A stretch of DNA of 64,000 nucleotides. Source: Myrica gale (lineage: Eukaryota > Streptophyta > Magnoliopsida > Fagales > Myricaceae). Within the stretch, counting starts at the first letter, position 1; each line of letters begins with the position of its first letter. The position numbers and the translations under genes were made by a program. The stretch lies in the NCBI GenBank assembly GCA_963930655.1, contig OZ005621.1, positions 10,713,001 to 10,777,000 on the forward strand. Reading direction: 5' to 3'. Positions 44,638-54,229 of this stretch are shown here, one piece after another. The notes under the pieces were generated by a model. It saw only the letters and a program-made list of their open reading frames with translations. It had not been told where the DNA came from and made no database searches.

Positions 44638-46140
44638 CTATAGGTCCCGTAGAGCATAGATATCATGCCCAGATCCCACTTTATAACATAGCCCACCCCT
44701 CAACACCTCACGATGCTGGACAATGCTCTTCCAAATCCATAAATCCGTAGTAGACACCCATGCCTCCAAAAATATACGCCCTCTCAAATATTTCCCTCCT
44801 AAGACTCGCACCCATAGTTTGTCCTGGTTGTTTAGCATTATCCAAGATAATTTAGATATCAAAGCAGAATTGACATAAAAAATAGTCGCATACCAAGACC
44901 ACGACCATGTTTCGAAGTGCAGATTGTTGTCCACACTTTTAAGGAAAGATTGTGGGACTTCTCAGCCTTATACCCCCACCAGAAATTTTTAAGTTCTCTA
45001 TTAAGGTCCTTGCACCAGGATTTTGGCATAGAATAGTAACTCAACAAATATGACGATATTGCTTTTGCAACCACCTTGATCATCAAAGTACGCTCGGCTT
45101 GTGAAAGCACCTTGGCTTTCCATCCTGTTATTTTTTTCAAGAACTTCTCCTTAATCTCCACAACAGCCCCTACCTTCAACCTAGGAATAAACAACGGAAA
45201 CCTAAGATGTTTGGCTTTGAATGACGTTTTCCTCAATTGAAGTTTATCCGAAATAGGGAGAAGGTGTTGTCCATTAATTTTTTTACTAAAATTCACCAAA
45301 ATCTTTGTACGATTCACGTTTTGACCCGACCATGCCATATATTTGTCAAGACACTCATCCAAAATAAAAGCTTCGCGTAGGGTAGCCTTGCCAAAGAGAA
45401 GTAGATCTTCCGCGAACAAAAGATTAGAAATGCTTGGTGCTGCTCGACCAACTTTTATGCCCTTCAATCTGCCATTATTGTCCTCTTTCAAAGTAAACTG
45501 GACAACACTTTATAACACAAAATAAAGAGGAGATGAGATAACGAATCCCCTTGACGAATGCTCTTAGTAAGTAGAAACATGCCAAACGGGCTGCCATTGG
45601 TAAGAATAGAGAGAGAGAGAGAGAGAGAGAGAGGTGGTTGATAAGCATTGATGCACCCAACGAATCCATTTGGTACTAAAGCCAAATTTATCCAACAAGG
45701 TCAACACAAATCTCCACTCCACTCTATCATAAGCTTTCTCCATATTGGTTTTAATAGTCATCCACCCTTCACGCCCTTGCTTATGATTCATACAATGAAA
45801 TATTTCCGCTGTAACAATATAATTATCTTGAATCGTATGCCCCGGAACAAATATCATTTGAAAATGTGAGTTAAGCTTTGGTAGGACTACCTTCAAACGT
45901 TCCATCATGATTTTGGATATAACTTTATAAAGGACATTGCATAAACTAATAGGCTGAAATTGATTAACCTTTGCAAGATTATAAACTTTCGATATTAGTG
46001 TAATATTTGTATGATTAAGAGCAGGAAGCATATTGTCATTTATAAAGAAATCTGATAGTGCGGATAATATCCCCACCAACCACATCCCAAAAGAACCTAA
46101 AAAAAATATATTTTTATACCATAAGGGCCTGGGGCCTTTT
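44638..46140 (-). pseudogene. LINE reverse transcriptase, decayed
   Basis: Frame 46085-45564 gives ALNHTNITLISKVYN, FQPISLCNVLYKVISKIM and FVPGHTIQDNYIVTAEIFH, the RT fingers. The 45685 frame reads SPFGMF and SIRQGDSLSHLLFILC. The 45491 frame contains SNLLFAEDLLLFG, where the catalytic FADD is changed to FAED, then KAKVLSQAERTLMIKVVAKAI. The frame is shifted around the (GA)n microsatellite. The enzyme is inactive by sequence. Confidence 0.85.
45607..45633. repeat. (GA)n microsatellite inside LINE RT
   Basis: About 13 GA units replace the codons that normally lie between the CVSS-like and NGSPFG motifs, producing a Ser-Leu repeat on the minus strand. Confidence 0.95.
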
Positions 46141-46514
46141 CAGGGGACATTTTTTTGATAGTGTTGATTGTTGAAGATCTCCTCGGAATCTGACAATGTA
46201 GTGAGCATAATATTGTCCTCGAGAGTAATCATCAGCTCAATCAGATTTTCAAGATCATTAGGTATGTCCGGATTGCTAGAAGTAAACAACTGTTGATAGA
46301 ATTCCAAGAAAGTGTTGCCAATCGCTTCTCTGCCCGAGACCCACCCTAACTCCTCACTCTTAATTTTTAGATTCTAATTTTTGCAGCGACAGATAACAGT
46401 AGATGCATGATAATATTTTGTATTTAAATAGCTGGAAGTCAACCATAACTCTGTTGATTTCTGCTTCCACAAATTTTCCTCCCTCTGCAATTGCTCATCC
46501 AGCTCTATCATAAC

Positions 46515-46613
46515 TCTATTAAGAGCGTGAAGGACCAGCTTGAATCTTGTCAACGTAGTGCGCCCAGTTCGTCAAATCTAAAATTCAAGCTGGTCCTTCA
46601 CGCTTTTAATAGA
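46515..46613. repeat. 31-bp inverted repeat with 37-base spacer
   Basis: 46515-46545 and 46583-46613 are complementary at 30 of 31 positions. The spacer is 37 bases. It could form a stable hairpin or reflect an inverted duplication within the LINE. Confidence 0.85.
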
Positions 46614-46799
46614 ATCTTGGATTTTCTAGAAATATTTCCTATTCCATTTCCTCAATGCGTAACGTACTGCGCTTATTTTTTTAAGCAAGCCACAAGCCGA
46701 ACTATCATCATCAACACCAGCCCAAGCTTCGGCCACCACCCCCATAACAACGCTGCTCTCTTGTCTAAAACAGTTCAAACTCAAGAGGCTTAGGAGCTA

Positions 46800-47400
46800 A
46801 AGACTAAATGCTAAATAAAGAAAGAATTACCGAAACATGATCTGAATTTGTGATGGAATAATGGTGATTCATAGCATTCGGAAACGCCATCCTCCAAGAC
46901 AATTGGAAATCCCTTGATCTAGCCGCTCCCAGATGTTCGCCGAATCCGGTCTTTTATTACACCATGTAAACCTGGAGCCAACAAATCTCAAATCGACAAA
47001 CCCCATAGATTACATGAACTGATGTAACCCTCGGGAATTAGACGCCATCACCTTCCTACCTCCTTGTTTCTCATTTTGGCAAACAATATCATTGAAATCT
47101 CCCAAGCAAAGCCAAGGAGTATTATTAACTGGAACAAGTTGTCATCTCCTGCCAAAAACCTTCTTTCTCCTTCCACAAAGGTGGCCCATAGACCAATAAA
47201 CAGAGAAAACCAAGGTCCTCACCACCAGGTTGCATCTCCAAATGAATTACAATCTTAGACTTCCACAAAACATTAAAACAATTTTCCCTAGCACTCGCCC
47301 TAGGATCAAAAGGCATGCATTCTCTCTGGTCGACTTAGATCCTTTCTAAACTCTTCACGGATGAAGGGACGAGCTGATTCTTCGCTTCTTCCCTCCTTCA
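46800..47400 (-). pseudogene. LINE endonuclease region
   Basis: The minus strand 47316-47125 reads VLWKSKIVIHLEMQPGG and VYGPPLWKEKEGFWQEM. This is followed by WLCLGDFNDIV-like text (about 47115-47085) and FTWCNKRPDSANIWERLD near 46950: the exonuclease/endonuclease/phosphatase fold of LINE ORF2. The catalytic GDFN motif is recognisable. Its N-terminal part is short, so the copy starts inside the domain. Confidence 0.7.
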
Positions 47401-47694
47401 AGAATTTGTATCCTACCCCATTCCTAAAAACATAATAATTAAAGATCCTATTTTTTGATATTTTTTAATTTTTTTGAACAAAAAAATCAATTTCAATTAA
47501 AAGAATCAAATAATCTCACAAGGCACGGAAATATCAAAGACGAATTTTCTACCCTTTTCAGTATTTTTCTTTTATTATGTAGTAGTCCCAATTATAATTT
47601 CTCCCATTTGTATATTAATTTTTTTTCTTCACTTTAATTTCTTTCAAGGTTTTATTGCAAGCAATACAAAACAAATAAATTTACTTAACAATTA

Positions 47695-47919
47695 GTGGTG
47701 TTTGAGTGCCAAAATTTTGGCCCTAAATAATAAAACTACAAAAAAATATCTTTCTCCCAATCAAATTATTCTTTTTCAGTATAATATCCATTTAAATCTT
47801 CTCTCTCTTCATTTTTTTACAACTCTCATAAACTATCCTCACTTTTTCACCAACTCTCACAAAATATATTCGTTTTTTCACCAACTCTCATACCATAAAT
47901 TTTAACACTCAAACACCAC
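47695..47919. mobile_element. 225-bp MITE with 14-bp terminal inverted repeats
   Basis: The ends GTGGTGTTTGAGTG (47695-47708) and CACTCAAACACCAC (47906-47919) are perfect inverted repeats. ATTA directly flanks both sides (47691-47694 and 47920-47923), a possible target duplication that includes the TTA typical of Tourist/PIF elements. AT-rich, no coding. A decayed relative lies at 25580-25765. Confidence 0.75.
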
Positions 47920-48004
47920 ATTAGAGCGATCTTTTAGTAAATTAGTTCTTATTCCGTTACTACTTTTGCCTCAATATATTGATCATATAAAGACTACTTA
48001 TAGA

Positions 48005-48428
48005 TCAAAATTAATATAGCTCCCCTAAGTTTCAAAACGACAATTTGTGCCTCTTATGTTTTAAATATGATCAATTCTCGCATTCCGTTTGAAATTATCG
48101 TTAAACTACATAAAAAATGACCGAAATGTTCATCCAAGACAAAAATACTAAAAATATTAAAATCTCATTAAAAATAAAAAATAATTTCTTTTTTTTTTAA
48201 AAATAATAATTATTTTTAAATAAAACTATTGAAACTTTATTTAAGTATTCTATTTATTTCTTCACTTTTTATTTATTTTTTAGTGTTAGAGGGGCATTTT
48301 GGTCATTTTGTATATTTTTTCGTGACTTAACGCTTGACTTGGATCAGGGGCGTACAATGAAGAGTTTCAAAAAGTAAAGGATTTAAATTGTCGTTTTAAT
48401 AATTGATGGGAGCTAGATTGATTTTGTT
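48005..48428. mobile_element. Nonautonomous element with ~45-bp imperfect inverted ends
   Basis: The left arm 48005-48049 (words AAAATTAATATAGCTCCCC and AAAACGACAATTTG) is matched in inverse orientation at about 48380-48428 (AAAATCAATCTAGCTCCCAT and AAAACGACAATTT). The interior is AT-rich and noncoding. Outer borders and target duplication were not resolved. A MULE-type MITE is a reasonable guess. Confidence 0.5.
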
Positions 48429-48469
48429 TTATAATTATGGGGCAAACTATGACATTTCTCCTCGTATAA

Positions 48470-50167
48470 ATTTACAGAGTTATTGCCTAACATGATATGT
48501 ATACTATTAACTTTTTTATTCACAGCAATAAAAAGTTTTATTTTTTATATTAAAAGATGTTGAAAAATATATATGTTGTGCAATTTTTTTTGGAAACAAA
48601 TCTTTAAACATACGCGTAAACTATTTTTAAGTTTTGCTAATAATTTTAGATTGTATAATAATCACACATAAAATAATTAAACTTTATTTCTACTGTTCTT
48701 ATTAAAACAGTTTTTAAAAATTAATATTTTATTCTTTCACCCTTCATGTGCCCCCTCTCCAGTGTGAGCTCCAGACATCCCATACTGCATGCTCAATCTC
48801 AAGTGAAGATATATATTCTACATTCATACGCGCCCCGACTTCCAAAGAAATGACTACCATGATAGATATGTATCTTTACTGTTTTTCCTACAAAATCATA
48901 TACATTAATTTAGTCTTTAATTCCAACAACAATTCAGTTGTAAGTTTTTTTGCTAAACCTCTTTTTGCTAAACAATTCAATTGTAAGTTGAAATTGAAAT
49001 TGAAAATCCGTGCAACACCAGCAATAAAAAAAAATGATTTTTCCCAACTACACATACATCCATGTTAAGTGTGGGACCACAGGTTTCAATATTCAACTAC
49101 CTTAAAGTGAAGAAGACAAAACACAGTGGGTCTTTTTTTCGAAAACCTAACGACCCCCTTTATTATATGTGTACAATGACAAAAAGTTTAACAAATGGAC
49201 AGAGTACGTGAATTATTTTTGTCCCTATCTCTAGACATTGTTGTCCACATAGTGGGTCTATTGATACAAAAGGGTGGGCCTTTCCGTCTTTGATTCTTTG
49301 TTCCCCGACAACAAGCTTCTTTTATATTCACCAAACTGCAACGAGAAAGCTATATTTAGTTAATCATGTACTTCTTCAACGGACAGCCAACGTTCTATTA
49401 ACACATTACCTTCTAGAGCTGGTTATTGAAATTGAAGCATCGAAGCACGAAGACTGATTTGGCACTCCAATCCCACCAATTTTGCTAGAAGCTGCACACA
49501 TTTGCTCGTGACAGTACACGATTAGGGCAAAGCTTTGGGTTCAACACTTTAGGTGACAAGGGGGGTTTCAACACTTAGAAGGAAAACTTGATTTGCAAAT
49601 GTTCAAACGATGGAGTTTTGATTCTTTGTTTATGCTTCAAAACGGTGCGGTTCAAAATTTATTAAATCAGATTGTTTGTGTTTCACTAAATGACAAATAA
49701 TAGTACTTTTTATTAAATGACAAAAAGTTGGCTTTGCCAATTCGATAGAAAATTGAAACGGTGCACTCCAATTTTTATCCTTGGGTTGCTTGTCGTTTTG
49801 AGAGAAAAATCTCAAATGGCTGATGACGTGGAAAATAGGGATGACATGAAGAAAAGAGCTGACATAGCTGAGTTGCCGTTAAAAGATTAGATAAAAAAAA
49901 TAACGGCATAACCTAATTATAACTAGGTGACAAACCCAGTAACTAAAAACTAAAAAAAAAAATTTTAGTGACTAAATCGTAAAAGAAGTCTAAACATGAC
50001 TACCAAAACTGAAATTTCCTTAAAATTATAAAACTTTTACTTTAAAATTAAAACCTAAAATTTCTTTTTACCTTCCAACAAATTAATATCACCCCTTCAA
50101 TCTTTACTCGAGCCGTAAACATTGACTGCTAGAGATTCTACTTCTACGGACAGATCTAGGTGGCTAG
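48470..50167. other. AT-rich spacer bounded by copies of a 22-base word
   Basis: No gene recognised. A 22-base sequence beginning TGGACAGAGTACG occurs at 49196-49217 and again at 50168-50189, next to the inverted-repeat element. Confidence 0.5.
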
Positions 50168-50187
50168 TGGACAGAGTACGTGAATTA

Positions 50188-50812
50188 TTGTGGGGCTGGG
50201 CATGGCCGCCCAGTTCCGGTTATTACGTGAGTTTAGTAGCGTGTGAGTGGTGTGATTACACGGTGAGGATCCTTCGGGCGAGTTTGGACGGCGAACAGCG
50301 TGCCAGCGCATTAATGAGAGGATTTTGGGGCGCCCCGACTGTATGACCCGACGTTAGCCGACTCCCCCAAATTTCATGCCCTAGCTTTCCTCCCCAAAAT
50401 TGACTGCGGGCTCCGGCGACGCAAACATGAGGCTCATTTTGGAGTTGACAAGGCATGGCAAACATGTATTCTTGGTATTCCAAACGGTAAATTTAGTCCT
50501 ATTCCATACTAATTTTTTTCTCTTAAAATTCTGGTTGGTTTTCTGAAAAATGCTGCAAAGAGAGTAAACAACAAGTTTTTAGCTAAATTGTCTCTTCCAA
50601 TCGTGTGATCTCTGATGACCGAAGCATAAGATTGATTCGCATTTGTGTGTTCTCTGCTCGGTTCATTTTCGCTTCAAGAGCTACAGAAACGGATTTGTGT
50701 GGCAAGACTTATCCAAAAACGATTTCATATACCCGTGAGAAATTTGTCACTTAAAATTTGTCTTAGGGAGATCAACGCAGAAGAAGGGTCAAGTTGTTGG
50801 TGGGAAGGCGGT
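50188..50812 (+). repeat. Left inverted arm
   Basis: Complementary to 53145-53756. It contains an exon-like frame (about 50395-50485) reading TAGSGDANMRLILELTRHGKHVFLVFQ and ending at a GTAAAT that could be a splice donor. So the arm itself may derive from a host gene that I cannot name. Confidence 0.8.
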
Positions 50813-50987
50813 GGTTGCAGCTGATTGATGTTATTGATGAGTTAGTTGCAGATTTTCATGGTTGTCTCCTTGTGCTTTTATGTTTGTGTTTGCTTACTGT
50901 AATTCTGAATAGATGAGTCTTCAGTTCGGTTACTGCACCTGATTGATGTTATTGAATCCATGTTAGCCTGTATCTTTTTGTTTTCAG

Positions 50988-51095
50988 TTTGGTGCTTTTA
51001 TTGTAGGTTACTTACTGCTAACAGCTGGGAAAGTGGGTTATTCATTATTCCTAGTTATGTTTGCAGACATAGTTGCTGGTTATGTCCTTAAAAAG
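50988..51095 (+). pseudogene. Captured membrane-protein exon with intact splice sites
   Basis: A 108-base open segment (36 codons) preceded by TTTTCAG and followed by GTAAATT. The translation is strongly hydrophobic: GAFIVGYLLLTAGKVGYSLF, then LVMFADIVAGYVLKK. The clean frame and both splice borders show it came from an intron-containing gene. Another AG acceptor follows at about 51187. The source gene is not recognised; a multi-pass membrane protein is likely. Confidence 0.5.
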
Positions 51096-51244
51096 GTAAA
51101 TTAAATTGTGCTCGTTGGGGTACAGATAATTTTAACTATTTTTGTGTGCTATTCCTTATAGTGATTGTGAAAATCTTGTTGATGCAGGGTTGTCGAGACA
51201 GCCGTTGTTGAGACAACCATTGGTTGGAATTTGTAATTCATCTG

Positions 51245-51614
51245 TTTAGATGTCACATTGAGAAGTGCTGTCAAATGCCCATCAAAATTAGTTGCTTACA
51301 AAGGGAAAAGGAAGGGACAAGTTCTGCTGCAGGGGACCTACATAGTATGCAGTCACTGTGCCTGGGGAGTTTCCAGGAATGAGTTTGAGCTGCATGTCAA
51401 TCTTACTGAAGAGATATTCATTCCTGGACTGGAATCCAGAGCCAGAGGCCTTGTCAAGGGAGAGACTAAGAAGCTTCCCACTATTGAGTATCTTTGCACG
51501 ATCACCTCCCCAAGTGATGTCAAAGTCTTGGTAGAAGTCACCTGCATAGGCAACCAAAACAAAGCTAGCCATGAAAGTTAGTGACAACGTAACCGCCAAA
51601 GAGGAGGAAGCCAT
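51245..51614 (-). pseudogene. Captured XTH (xyloglucan endotransglucosylase/hydrolase) exon 1
   Basis: From ATG 51614 the minus strand encodes a signal peptide (about 24 residues ending VAYAG), then [37 protein letters not shown] and [21 protein letters not shown]. This is the N-terminus of GH16 XTH enzymes of the cell wall. It stops being XTH-like at TAYY, next to a GTAGGT that fits the usual first-intron donor. The catalytic DEIDFEFLG motif lies in later exons and is absent. About 280 bases upstream look like the original leader and promoter. The fragment cannot make an enzyme. Confidence 0.85.
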
Positions 51615-51899
51615 GGGAATATTTTTGGCTTTTTTTGGGGTTATTTGTTTGTTTCAGGGGACTCGGAGCTAGAGCAGTCTGTGGCACTGTTTTTAAGTGA
51701 TTATTAGGGGACTGACGAGGGTTTAGGTGGGAGAGATTTTGGTTGGTTGCTGAAATTTGGGGTGCATGGTATTCGCCTTTTAAAGGAGTGAAAAGATTTT
51801 GAGGGAAAAAAAAAACAAGAGTGAAGAGATAAGAGACAGTGTAAGTCAAAAGGTTTCGTTGGTGACCGGAGGAATAGTTTGGTGTCTGTTTGACCAATA

Positions 51900-52730
51900 T
51901 CCCGTTTGTGATAGAACGATGGATGCTAAATATAAATTACTCAATGGGGTTGGTTCCACATGTGGGGAACACATTGGTACAACGGACGAATGCTGGTTTC
52001 TTCTCTTTTCCAAAACTAAAGTGATGGCAAAGGATTATGACCATTATATTTCTTTCTTTCTAATTAGATATGTATTCGAGACATACAAATTAAGCTTAGC
52101 ATAGTAACTACTCAATTTTCCCATATGCAGAGCATCCAACGTTTGTGTATTATACTCTTTAGGTACATTTTTCATTAATCCCGTTGACTTTGAATTAGGC
52201 TTAGTAACTACTCTGGCAGACAATTTGTAAATAGTAAATTGCTTTGTATTTATGAACATGTTGAGTAGAAATTTCAACCACATAAATGTAACTTTCCAGT
52301 CCAGAATCAATATAAAATACCCCATATTATGATCTGTAAAACTCTTAACTAAGATCAGAGTCAACATGCTGTAAAATATTGATGTTGACTTTTACAATCG
52401 TCCAAATTTTTCCATGGTTCCTTCGGCCATATATCCTTCCCAAGTTATTTTTCTTGCGATTCGGGAATGAGAGAGAATGAGCCTAAGAAGAGATCGAGGC
52501 ATTAAAAAATGAGTCATTTCTGGCTCTAAATTGTAACGACAGTGCTTGTGATTTGCTTGGACTCCGACCTTTCACCTCATAGTCCACTGCCCTTTTCCAC
52601 TTGAAACGCCTATTATGATCTCAGTATGTCATAATAGAGGTCAAAATGACTTGAGAAGTTCCGATTATGCAACAATTTACCACCAAGCGCACATATTAGT
52701 CTAAACACAAATCCTGAAGTATATCATCGT
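51900..52730. other. Interior of the inverted-repeat element, unassigned
   Basis: About 830 bases between the XTH and PPR pieces with no recognised frame. It may include more XTH upstream sequence or intronic DNA. Confidence 0.4.
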
Positions 52731-52789
52731 GTGCAGGTCTTACACAAACGTGGAATCAATCCTCCTGTGCAACTTATATCATATCATTG

Positions 52790-53142
52790 GTTATGTCCTG
52801 ATGCAAGGCTAGCAGCTCTAGAATCCAAAAGATATCTTTGGAAAATGGTTTTGAGTGGTCGCCTGATACAAAGTCCTGAATTAACCACATTGTTAACCTC
52901 AATCACACTGCATCCCGGCATTTTCTGCATGCGCTTGCTTCTTATGAGTTTCCTCATCCTTGCTTCGCGAGCTTTGCCATGATTTGCTAGCCCTCCCAGC
53001 ATAGTATTCCAAGTTATCACATCCCTATCGACCATATTACCAAACAACTGCCGCGCTTCATCAATGCAACCACATAACCATGCCAACAGACTATTACAAC
53101 CACAACCAAAAAAATCAGAAGCAGCCCATTTAAAAACTATGT
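52790..53142 (-). pseudogene. Captured PPR-protein C-terminal fragment
   Basis: The minus strand reads CGCIDEARQLFGNMVDRDVITWNTMLGGLANHGKAREA, a pentatricopeptide repeat of the PLS type. It is followed by RKLIRSKRMQKMPGCSVIEVNN, the E-motif that follows the repeats in organelle RNA-editing PPR proteins. Upstream text fades into the right arm and downstream text loses similarity after about 52880. Fewer than two repeats remain, so it is a fragment. Confidence 0.75.
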
Positions 53143-53144
53143 CG

Positions 53145-53756
53145 CCCTCCCACCACAGCTTGACCCTTCTTCTGCGGTGATCTCCCCAAGACAAATTTTA
53201 AGTGACAAATTTCTCACGGGTATATGAAATTTGGATAAGTCTTGCCACACAAATCCGTTTCTGTACCTCCTGAAACGAAAATGAACCGAGCAGAGAACAC
53301 ACAAATGCGAATCAATCTTATGCTTCGGTCATCAGAGAACACACGATTTGAAGAGACAATTTAGCTAAAAACTTGTTGTTTACTTTCTTTGCAGCATTTT
53401 TCAGAAAACCAACCAGAATTTTAAGAGAAAAAAAATTAGTATGGAATAAGACTAAATTTACCGTTTGGAAGACCAAGAATACATGTTTGTCATGCCTTGT
53501 CAACTCCAAAATGAGCCTCACGTTTGCGTCGCCGGAGCCCGCAGTCAATTTTGGGGAGGAAAGCTAGGGCATGAAATTTGGGGGAGTCGGCTAACGTCGG
53601 GTCATACAGTCGGGGCACCCCAAAATCCTCTCATTAATGTGCTGGCACACTGTTCGCCGTCCAAACTCGCCCGAAAGATCCTCACCGTGTAATCACACCA
53701 CTCACATGCTACTAAACTCACATAATAACTGGAGCCATGGCCGCCCAGCCCCACAA
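53145..53756 (-). repeat. Right inverted arm
   Basis: The inverse partner of 50188-50812, ending CCCCACAA at 53756. The outer flank continues AAAGTCTTT, with no match to the left flank. Confidence 0.8.
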
Positions 53757-54020
53757 AAAGTCTTTTATTTTTTTTTCTCTTAAGGAAAAAATAATATATT
53801 TTTTTACTGATTTTCTTCTGTTTTTTTACTTTCTGGCCTTTCTAAATTTATTTATTTTGTGATTAATCCTCGTAATGTTCAATCATGACTTCATCCATGA
53901 GAGATTCTCTATTGCTTCATCTAGTAGAGCTACCAAAAGTTTGTACAATTTTTTTTTGTCTAAATTATCTAGTACATATTTACTCACATTATAAAATTTA
54001 GACAAAAAAAATTATAAAGA

Positions 54021-54215
54021 TTTTTTTTATGACGAGGAAATTCCCCAAAGTCGGACCCTTTTGGCCCAATCCTGAAGTACAAACCCCGGCTCCCTGGACC
54101 GACCCCACAACCCAGGGAGCAGGTAAGTCAAGGGCGATAATGGGGTGTGGGGCTCGAACTTGGGACATGTTAAAACTCTAGCCGAAGCCTTACCACCACA
54201 CCAAACTCTTGAGGG
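54021..54215 (-). mobile_element. tRNA-derived SINE, second copy
   Basis: Read on the minus strand it has an A-box-like TGGTGTGGTGGTAAGG, a B-box-like AAGTTCGAGCC, then TGCTCCCTGGGTTGTGGGGT, GTTTGTACTTCAGGATTGG and an A-rich tail at 54021-54029. The body matches the SINE at 28683-28908. TAAAGA on both sides (54015-54020 and 54216-54221) may be the target duplication. Confidence 0.8.
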
Positions 54216-54229
54216 TAAAGAATTTTAAT

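Larger units (their letters stand above)
43300..47400 (-). mobile_element. Decayed LINE (endonuclease, RT, zf-RVT, RNase H)
   Basis: Minus-strand ORF2 text from about 47330 to 43440 in the order endonuclease, reverse transcriptase, zf-RVT, RNase H: a plant LINE of the RNase H-containing type. The A-rich 3' end is near 43300-43312. Many stops and frameshifts break it. A (GA)n run at 45607-45633 lies inside the RT, and a 31-bp inverted repeat at 46515-46613 lies between endonuclease and RT. The LINE ORF1 was not seen upstream. Confidence 0.85.
50188..53756. mobile_element. Pack-MULE-like element with ~0.6-kb inverted arms and captured gene fragments
   Basis: The two arms (50188-50812 and 53145-53756) are near-identical in inverse orientation and both begin TTGTGGGGCTGGGC at the outer edge. 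A 75-codon frame common to both arms differs at only 5 residues. The 2.3-kb interior holds at least three unrelated host-gene pieces: a spliced membrane-protein exon (50988-51095), an XTH first exon with upstream sequence (51245 to about 51900) and a PPR tail (52790-53142). No transposase is present. This is the architecture of plant Pack-MULEs. A 9-bp target duplication was not found, so an inverted duplication of local DNA remains an alternative. Confidence 0.65.

Noticed and set aside
53318..53692. Frames in both strands of the right arm as a gene
   Set aside because: They repeat in the left arm and have no start context or recognised domain; counted as part of the inverted arms.
50188..53756. 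Two independent genes encoding the shared 75-residue frame
   Set aside because: The pair is explained by the inverted arms; the frames lack start context and domains.
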